A model generated the notes under the pieces. That model saw nothing but the letters and a program-made list of their open reading frames with translations. It made no database searches and was not told the DNA's origin. Source: Amoebophrya sp. AT5.2 (lineage: Eukaryota; Sar; Dinophyceae; Syndiniales; Amoebophryaceae). Taken from it: DNA of 11,078 nt. The DNA lies in the NCBI GenBank assembly GCA_005223375.1, contig RXOD01006163.1, positions 1 to 11,078 of the forward strand, in the 5' to 3' direction. Position 1 is the first letter of the stretch. Each line of letters begins with the position of its first letter. The translations under genes were made by a program, and so were the position numbers. Shown one piece after another: positions 6,721-11,078 of the stretch.

Positions 6721-9098
6721 ACCGACGAGGTGGCGACTGAGGTCCACTGCTTGTTACCGCGCGCAACTGTTGACGCGTGCGATCGCGTGGCACTGCTTTC
6801 TGACGTCGACCCGTCCGACGACGAGCTGAGCGAGAAGCTTGATGAAGAAGACGAGGACGAAGGATCGTCTCCTCCATCTCCACCGCGCCGTCCCCGGCGT
6901 CGCTTCTTGTTCTTATCGTGTTTCTTCTTCTTCTTCTTCTTCTTCTTCTGTTTCTTATTCTTACCGCCACTGCTCGCCGGGGGTGAGCCCTTGTCGCCAC
7001 CGCCTGGCGGTCCACCCCCGCTTCCTCCGGTTCCGGTGTTTTGCTGGCCGCTGTTCCCGGACCCGCTCTCCGTGTTCCGATCGTTGTCCGATCCGCCCGG
7101 GGCTCCACCACCGTAACCGTCACCGTTTCCAGAATCAGCAGTCAGCTCCTGGGTCGCCTCTGCGCTGCTCTCCATTGGGCGAGTTTCCAGGACTCCGTCC
7201 TTCGTCACGAAGCGGCGGACCGCGGACCTGTCGTAGTCCTCTTCCGCGTCGTTCTTGTTGATTGAAACAAAGCGACTCGCTTCGGCGAGTTCGCGCAGCG
7301 TCCGCACCTGTTCCACTGCACCCCGTGCCTTCGCGTCGGTCTCCCGGTGCGGGTTGTGCCATCCGTCGCCGCCTGGCGCCTGACCGGTGTAGTGGTGGTC
7401 TGCCTTGTCGTTCGAGGAGGAGGGGAGTTCCGCCCAGCCCTTCTGTCCGGCATACTCGAGGTAGCTCGGTTGTCCCTTTCCTTTGTTCTGGGCCGGTGCG
7501 GGCGAGCTCCGTCGATTCCAGTCTTCATTCTTCGACTTACTCCACCACCAGTAATCGTTCTCGCGATTCCCCCAGTCGCGCGCCTGCGTCCAATCCCAAT
7601 CCCCATCGGACGACCAGCCGTTCCAGTGGTACGCCCAGTCGCGCGCTTTCCACTCGTCATCCGCACTGTCCCGGCGACCACGGCGGCCCCATTCCGACTC
7701 CCGGGAAATGTTTTTCTTCGAGGCCTTCCGGCTCGACGACTTCCGGTTCGTCTTCTGAACGCCGCGCGCGCTCTCGTCGGTTGCCGAACTCCCCGCACGC
7801 CGTTCGGATTTCCGGATCCGCTTGCTTTCCGGCACGGCCGAGCTGCTGACTTTGGTTTTGCTCGTCGACCGACCGCGCTCGCGATCCTTCGCTTTCGCGG
7901 GTTTGACTTCGCGCGATTTGGACGCAACCCGCACCGGAGCGGGTGTCCTTGTTTCAACCGGGATCGCCGTAGTTGCGACTTCCTTCGCCTTCTTAGTCTC
8001 CTCCCGGCTGCATTTCAGGGATCGCTGTAGTTGCGCGACAGTTGCCAACAACTGCTTGCGCTCCGCCTCGCGCCCCAGCTCACGTTTTCGAGCCTCCGCA
8101 AACTGGGTACCCGCGTCACTGATGATAGCATCAGCGGTTTTACGAAGCTCGCCGATTCCCGCCGTAGCTCCCGCTGCGGCTGCCTTCGCCGATTCGACGT
8201 CCTTCATTGCTGAAGCGGACATCTGCTCACTCCGCGCCGCCTGCCCGCTGATCTCATGCAGGGCAGAGTCCACCGCTTGCGCCGTGCTCCGTGCAGCAGA
8301 GGTTGCCGGCCGCGCCTCGTCCCGTGCAGCTGCCGCCACGAACTGCGCACTCGAAGCTGCGTCGTTGGCTGCGACCGACGCGTTCTGCGCCGCCGCGGCT
8401 ACTCCTTTCGCAACCTCAGTCTTACCCATCCAGCGCTCCACGTTCTTCGCGACCCCCTTCGTCAGAGTCTGGGCGAAGTGCTCCGCATACTGGCGCGCTT
8501 GAGTTTTCGGCGACGCCCCTTCCTGCTGTTTACCAGCTGCGCCGCCGTTCAAACCGTTCTTACCGGACCCGCGCGGCCGCCCGGTAGCTCCCTTCCCGGC
8601 TCCTGCTCCTCGCTGAGGATTGTTCGTCTGAGACTCGGTTTCATCTCCCGAGGAGGAAGGCAGCGGCGCGAGGGCTGCTTGCGTGTCGATGTAGCCCCCG
8701 GTCGCACTGGTGAGTAGATGAATTCCGCTTCCCGGAACCGGTTCCACCATAGGAACCAGCGTGCCGCTCATGGTCCCGACGTTCCCCGCGGCTCCGTTCG
8801 TCAACGGAAGAAAAGTTTCGGGGGCGGGAAGAGCAGGCTGCTGAAGGTCCATGCGACTCGACGCCGGCTGGTCCCGAGCTGTGTTCATCTCGTCGGAAGC
8901 CGTTCCCATTGACGCGTCGGAGTCTGTTGCCGCAATCAGCGGCCCATCATCGACGTCCATGTTGGGCATCTCCTGAGAAGACACGCCGGCGTCTTGCTCG
9001 CCGCCAGATGAAGAAGTAGTGCAGGAGTCTTGGTTCGCCGCTTTGAAGAACCGGCGCAAGTTGTTGTCTGGTTTGCTTTTACGAGAAAACAAAAACAA
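6570..9098 (-). CDS. Low-complexity N-terminal Gag-like ORF: Ala-rich coil, Trp-rich patch, poly-Lys and Ser runs (842 residues)
   Basis: No family is recognised with confidence. Segments in order are: an acidic/Ser/Pro N-terminus (1-160); Gly/Lys-rich (163-200); an Ala-rich helical, probably coiled-coil segment (about 215-350); an Arg/Lys/Ser stretch (385-465) with RS-type repeats; a patch with 12 Trp in 58 residues (470-527, including WWW); a short ordered stretch (585-650); a Gly-rich linker; nine consecutive Lys (718-726); and eight Ser. Such basic, disordered composition fits RNA binding or condensation. Its place directly before the zinc-knuckle ORF, with overlapping frames, suggests it is the N-terminal part of the same Gag. 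The start shown is TTG; the first ATG is residue 44 (8967-8969), preceded by a pyrimidine-rich CAG that could be a splice acceptor, and I prefer this as the start. The last 70 or so residues may be out of frame. A nuclear host protein is the alternative reading. Confidence 0.6.
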   Translation of the reverse strand: MFLFSRKSKPDNNLRRFFKAANQDSCTTSSSGGEQDAGVSSQEMPNMDVDDGPLIAATDSDASMGTASDEMNTARDQPASSRMDLQQPALPAPETFLPLTNGAAGNVGTMSGTLVPMVEPVPGSGIHLLTSATGGYIDTQAALAPLPSSSGDETESQTNNPQRGAGAGKGATGRPRGSGKNGLNGGAAGKQQEGASPKTQARQYAEHFAQTLTKGVAKNVERWMGKTEVAKGVAAAAQNASVAANDAASSAQFVAAAARDEARPATSAARSTAQAVDSALHEISGQAARSEQMSASAMKDVESAKAAAAGATAGIGELRKTADAIISDAGTQFAEARKRELGREAERKQLLATVAQLQRSLKCSREETKKAKEVATTAIPVETRTPAPVRVASKSREVKPAKAKDRERGRSTSKTKVSSSAVPESKRIRKSERRAGSSATDESARGVQKTNRKSSSRKASKKNISRESEWGRRGRRDSADDEWKARDWAYHWNGWSSDGDWDWTQARDWGNRENDYWWWSKSKNEDWNRRSSPAPAQNKGKGQPSYLEYAGQKGWAELPSSSNDKADHHYTGQAPGGDGWHNPHRETDAKARGAVEQVRTLRELAEASRFVSINKNDAEEDYDRSAVRRFVTKDGVLETRPMESSAEATQELTADSGNGDGYGGGAPGGSDNDRNTESGSGNSGQQNTGTGGSGGGPPGGGDKGSPPASSGGKNKKQKKKKKKKKKHDKNKKRRRGRRGGDGGDDPSSSSSSSSFSLSSSSDGSTSESSATRSHASTVARGNKQWTSVATSSVVGCKIEERSGCGQGMARGPAALWTREEGFFPEASMESGKVTTSSVGRTG
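6922..6948. repeat. (TTC)9 microsatellite within coding sequence
   Basis: Nine perfect TTC units on the plus strand read as AAG codons on the minus strand and give the nine-Lys run of the 842-residue ORF. Further Lys and Arg codons flank it. Replication slippage here would change length without breaking the frame. Confidence 0.95.
7518..7691 (-). other. Tryptophan-rich patch
   Basis: Residues 470-527 of the 842-residue ORF contain 12 Trp, many in Asp-Trp pairs (RDW, DWDW, ARDW, EDW) and one WWW triplet. Asp, Arg and Asn fill the gaps. This is far above normal Trp use and resembles a degenerate DW repeat. The role is unknown; binding RNA bases or mediating Gag self-association are possible. 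Confidence 0.8.
8049..8456 (-). other. Ala-rich helical, probably coiled-coil segment
   Basis: Residues 215-350 of the 842-residue ORF are dominated by Ala with regularly spaced charged and polar residues, and end in a charged heptad-like stretch (FAEARKRELGREAERKQLL). This is typical of a long helix or coiled coil that could let Gag subunits multimerise. There is no Pro or Gly break over most of its length. Confidence 0.6.
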
Positions 9099-9143
9099 TT
9101 TAATTACAGCTACTTCCCCCGCGAGAAGTAAGTTGCCAGGCTC

Positions 9144-9528
9144 CTACGAATTTGCTTTCCCGTCGCGCAAATTTCGTTTCGATTCGCCGCCGCTCCAAGA
9201 ATCTGCTACTCCTTCAATATTCCGACCTTCACTCCTTCTATTCGAATTCGAAATCCCTCTATCCGCCCGCTCCCAATTCTTGTCTCCCATTATGCGCCGG
9301 CTGTGCCCCAAAAAATTGATCAGCTATCCAATCACCGAGCAACAAAAAAAAAAAAAAGGACTTCTCGTCGCTCCCCGGCTGATACTGCATAGCTTGCGCA
9401 CACATGGAAAGACACATGACCACACTTCTTCTCACCCCGAATCGTCCTCATTCTGCATGTTGATGGCGAAGACCGCGCCAATGAAATTTTGCATATTCCA
9501 CATCTCCGATTTCCCTTGCGGCGGTTGC
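9144..9528. other. Non-coding spacer between the 436-residue ORF and Gag
   Basis: No ORF with coding character is seen. It contains a run of 14 A (9344-9357, read as T on the transcribed strand), a 12-base palindrome TTCGAATTCGAA (9241-9252) and a sequence more AT-rich than the coding parts. It could be a leader, an intron, or the 5' LTR with its primer-binding site. I found no recognisable tRNA-complementary primer site by eye, and without the second LTR I cannot decide. Confidence 0.5.
9344..9357. repeat. A14 homopolymer
   Basis: Fourteen consecutive A on the plus strand. On the transcribed minus strand it is a T tract, which could act as a polypyrimidine tract before an intron acceptor. 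On the plus strand it could be the poly-A tail of an old reverse-transcribed insertion, but no matching gene lies just upstream of it on that strand. Confidence 0.9.
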
Positions 9529-10839
9529 TTACCGCGCGGGGAACTTGTATTTTCCAACTACTGCCGGACGCTGACGGCCTCGCGCGCGCATGTCGACTTG
9601 TGGCGGGAGGGCCGGTCTACTGGTTGTTTCGTCGTCTGCCACCTCGTGTCCTTCCTCCGCCGGATTCTGCTCGTCGTACCAATCAAACGGGTGCTCAACA
9701 TTCTCTCCATCACGGCGGGGCCGCTCAAGCCAGTGCAGGAACTCCGGGATCGCCCCTTCGTCCTGCTGCGCCCGGAACTGCAACGACCGCGACACCTCCT
9801 GCCGTTCGTAGTTCGGCACGTTGTTGCGGATTACCTTCAGGCTTGCGCTCTGAAGGTGGTGCGTGCTGATGTAGATCCGTTCACGGTAGGCACGAATGCG
9901 CGTCCGGGCCACCCGCGTGGCGTTGTCGAGCATGTCCGTCCCGTAGTTGAAACGTCGGCCCGCTCGGAGGATGCCGAGATTGAACAGAGCCACCCGCTTC
10001 ATAACTTTCAGCTGTCGCCCATCCCGAGCATGCTGCTCATCCTCTTGCTGCTGCGCAGCCGCCAAGTACAGCTCGTGCGCTTGTTCAAGTCGATGCCGCT
10101 GCTCCGGCGTGTACCCATCATGCATTCCGCGTGCCTCCCAATCACGACCCGCAACGAGCGATCGCGCAACCTCGACACGCGATCGCGCACGTGCTGCCTG
10201 ATGAGGAAAACCGTACAGCGGCGGTCCCGCGAGCTGTTGGACGGCTCTGATCCTGTTCATTCCGATGATTCCGGGATATTCGGCTCCGTACGAACTCGCG
10301 TGGATATGGAGGGGCGGATCCTCTTCGAACACCCACTCCCGAGCGTCCCGCTCGTATCGCTCCCGAATCCGTTCGAGCGCCGCCTCGATGTCGTCGCCAT
10401 CGAGACTGTGATCGATTCGCGCAGTCTCTCCGTTGAAGAGCCGGATCCGCATTGGTGCCGACCGCTGGAGTGTATGCCCGAGTTGATGCCGGACATGACC
10501 AAGGAAGGCGCGGGGTACGTCGTCGATGTGCAGCATTCTATTCCAGCCGCGTGCTGCTCCGCTGAGGCCGGAGTCGATGAAGATATGACTCAGGAAGGCG
10601 GCTGGTGGGAACCACGTGAGCCGAAAGCTCCGACCCATGACGGGCAAGCTGAAGGGGTAGCTGTTTACGCGCCGCCAAACCCGCAGGCGGGCCCAGAGCT
10701 CCACTGCTCTTGTTTCGTCTCCATCATGATCACCATGATTGTCGTAGATGCTCGTCAGCCGCAGCTGGTTGAGAGTCGGCCGCCCGTGGCCAAGTTGTGG
10801 TGTGTCGCTCACTCTGCGACGACGTTGGAGGAACGGCAT
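9529..10839 (-). CDS. Hypothetical protein, 436 residues, upstream of Gag
   Basis: I do not recognise this protein. It starts at a true ATG (10837-10839) with G at -3, and the frame is open only ten codons further up, so the start is well placed. It is rich in Arg, with a basic N-terminus (LQRRRR), mixed alpha/beta-like sequence to about residue 210, a charged helix rich in Gln and Glu (about 245-275), another basic helical part (280-350) and an acidic, Pro-containing tail (375-415). No transmembrane segment, signal peptide or catalytic motif is evident. It lies about 430 bases 5' of the Gag-like ORF on the same strand. It may be an extra 5' ORF of the element or a neighbouring host gene. Its stop codon lies inside GGTAAGC, a good splice donor, so it may be only an exon. 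Confidence 0.6.
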   Translation of the reverse strand: MPFLQRRRRVSDTPQLGHGRPTLNQLRLTSIYDNHGDHDGDETRAVELWARLRVWRRVNSYPFSLPVMGRSFRLTWFPPAAFLSHIFIDSGLSGAARGWNRMLHIDDVPRAFLGHVRHQLGHTLQRSAPMRIRLFNGETARIDHSLDGDDIEAALERIRERYERDAREWVFEEDPPLHIHASSYGAEYPGIIGMNRIRAVQQLAGPPLYGFPHQAARARSRVEVARSLVAGRDWEARGMHDGYTPEQRHRLEQAHELYLAAAQQQEDEQHARDGRQLKVMKRVALFNLGILRAGRRFNYGTDMLDNATRVARTRIRAYRERIYISTHHLQSASLKVIRNNVPNYERQEVSRSLQFRAQQDEGAIPEFLHWLERPRRDGENVEHPFDWYDEQNPAEEGHEVADDETTSRPALPPQVDMRARGRQRPAVVGKYKFPAR

Positions 10840-10872
10840 CCCGCCGAATCCAGAGATGTGCGCTTTCGGGGT

Positions 10873-11078
10873 TCAGGTGTTTCTGGCCATCGTGTATACA
10901 ATACTAAGGCAAGTACCGGAGAAAAACCTGTCCGCACACGGGAAACCGCTCTCCGCTACCACTGTGGAAATTGTAGTTTTTACTACAGGATCCCAGTGGT
11001 GATCGAGATCCCATGCACAGACAGATTCTCCGACTTCAAAACGTTGACCAGATCGTTGGAGCCGTTGGAGCTCGATCG
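10873..11078. other. Non-coding right end of the window
   Basis: No coding frame is supported here. It holds the inverted repeat at 10958-11000 and a short tandem duplication of GTTGGAGC near 11056-11072. On the minus strand it would be the leader or promoter region of the 436-residue ORF. No clear TATA box is seen. Confidence 0.45.
10958..11000. repeat. Imperfect inverted repeat with TTTT loop
   Basis: Arm one, 10958-10977, begins ACCACTG and ends GTAGT; arm two, 10982-11000, begins ACTAC and ends CAGTGGT. The outer seven bases and inner five bases pair perfectly; the middle six to eight are mismatched. The loop is TTTT. It lies upstream of the ATG of the 436-residue ORF and could be a leader hairpin, part of an LTR, or a small palindromic insertion. 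Confidence 0.7.

Larger units (their letters stand above)
1..9143 (-). mobile_element. Ty1/copia-like LTR retrotransposon, internal region, left end outside window
   Basis: The minus strand carries, in order, a Gag with two CCHC knuckles, a DSG retropepsin, an integrase with a D...D35E core, and a reverse transcriptase. Integrase before reverse transcriptase is the Ty1/copia order; in Ty3/gypsy elements and retroviruses integrase comes last. The frames are long (842, 421, 669 and 1083+ codons), overlap end to end, and contain no internal stops, so the copy looks young. It is nevertheless broken into several frames and has a changed reverse transcriptase active site. RNase H, the polypurine tract and the 3' LTR would lie beyond base 1. 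With no second LTR in view, I cannot define the 5' LTR or the primer-binding site. The right boundary given here is only the upstream limit of the Gag reading frame; the element may continue to the right edge. Confidence 0.88.

Noticed and set aside
6599..7957. Arg-rich minus-strand ORFs of 174 and 250 residues
   Set aside because: They are mostly shifted readings of the 842-residue ORF; only the end near 6600-6700 may be meaningful and is noted as a frame switch.
9344..9357. A14 run as the tail of a processed pseudogene or LINE
   Set aside because: No gene-like sequence ends just before it on the plus strand and no flanking target-site duplication was recognised.
9144..9528. 5' LTR with primer-binding site
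   Set aside because: No second LTR is in the window for comparison and I saw no tRNA-complementary site next to a CA end, so it cannot be supported.
1..11078. CRISPR array, tRNA, rRNA or bacterial operon
   Set aside because: No regularly spaced repeats, cloverleaf sequence or Shine-Dalgarno pattern was found; the content is a eukaryotic retroelement.

Overview
The window holds most of one degenerate or highly divergent Ty1/copia-type LTR retrotransposon, read entirely on the minus strand (5' end to the right, 3' end beyond the left edge). The domain order is Gag with two CCHC zinc knuckles, then retropepsin, integrase and reverse transcriptase, which is the copia (Pseudoviridae-like) order. 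RNase H and the 3' LTR would lie left of base 1. The DNA is GC-rich, has no bacterial operon signals, and the reading frames are long and biased. This suggests a nuclear genome of a unicellular eukaryote or alga. A dinoflagellate-like protist is my best guess, but the sequence does not prove it.

Layout on the minus strand, from right to left. Bases 10873-11078 are non-coding and contain a strong hairpin. Bases 10839-9529 hold a 436-residue ORF of unknown function with a proper ATG. Bases 9528-9144 are a non-coding spacer with a 14-base A tract. Bases 9143-6570 hold an 842-residue low-complexity, coiled, tryptophan-rich and lysine-rich ORF, probably an N-terminal Gag extension. Bases 6598-5243 hold the Gag core and zinc-knuckle ORF. 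Bases 5321-3240 hold the protease and the first part of integrase. Bases 3250-1 hold an uninterrupted frame of 1083 codons with the rest of integrase, its C-terminal domain, an acidic linker and reverse transcriptase. This last frame runs off the window, so a search for closed ORFs would miss it.

The parts form one Gag-Pol unit, but adjacent pieces sit in different frames. Gag to protease needs a net -1 shift, protease/integrase to the rest of pol needs a net +1 shift, and the two Gag pieces appear to need several small shifts. The second switch falls inside the integrase catalytic core. Together with a G in place of the first aspartate of the reverse transcriptase YVDD-type motif, this suggests a recently inactivated copy or indel errors in the assembly. 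Programmed frameshifting is possible for the Gag/protease step. I see no convincing plus-strand gene, tRNA, rRNA or CRISPR array.
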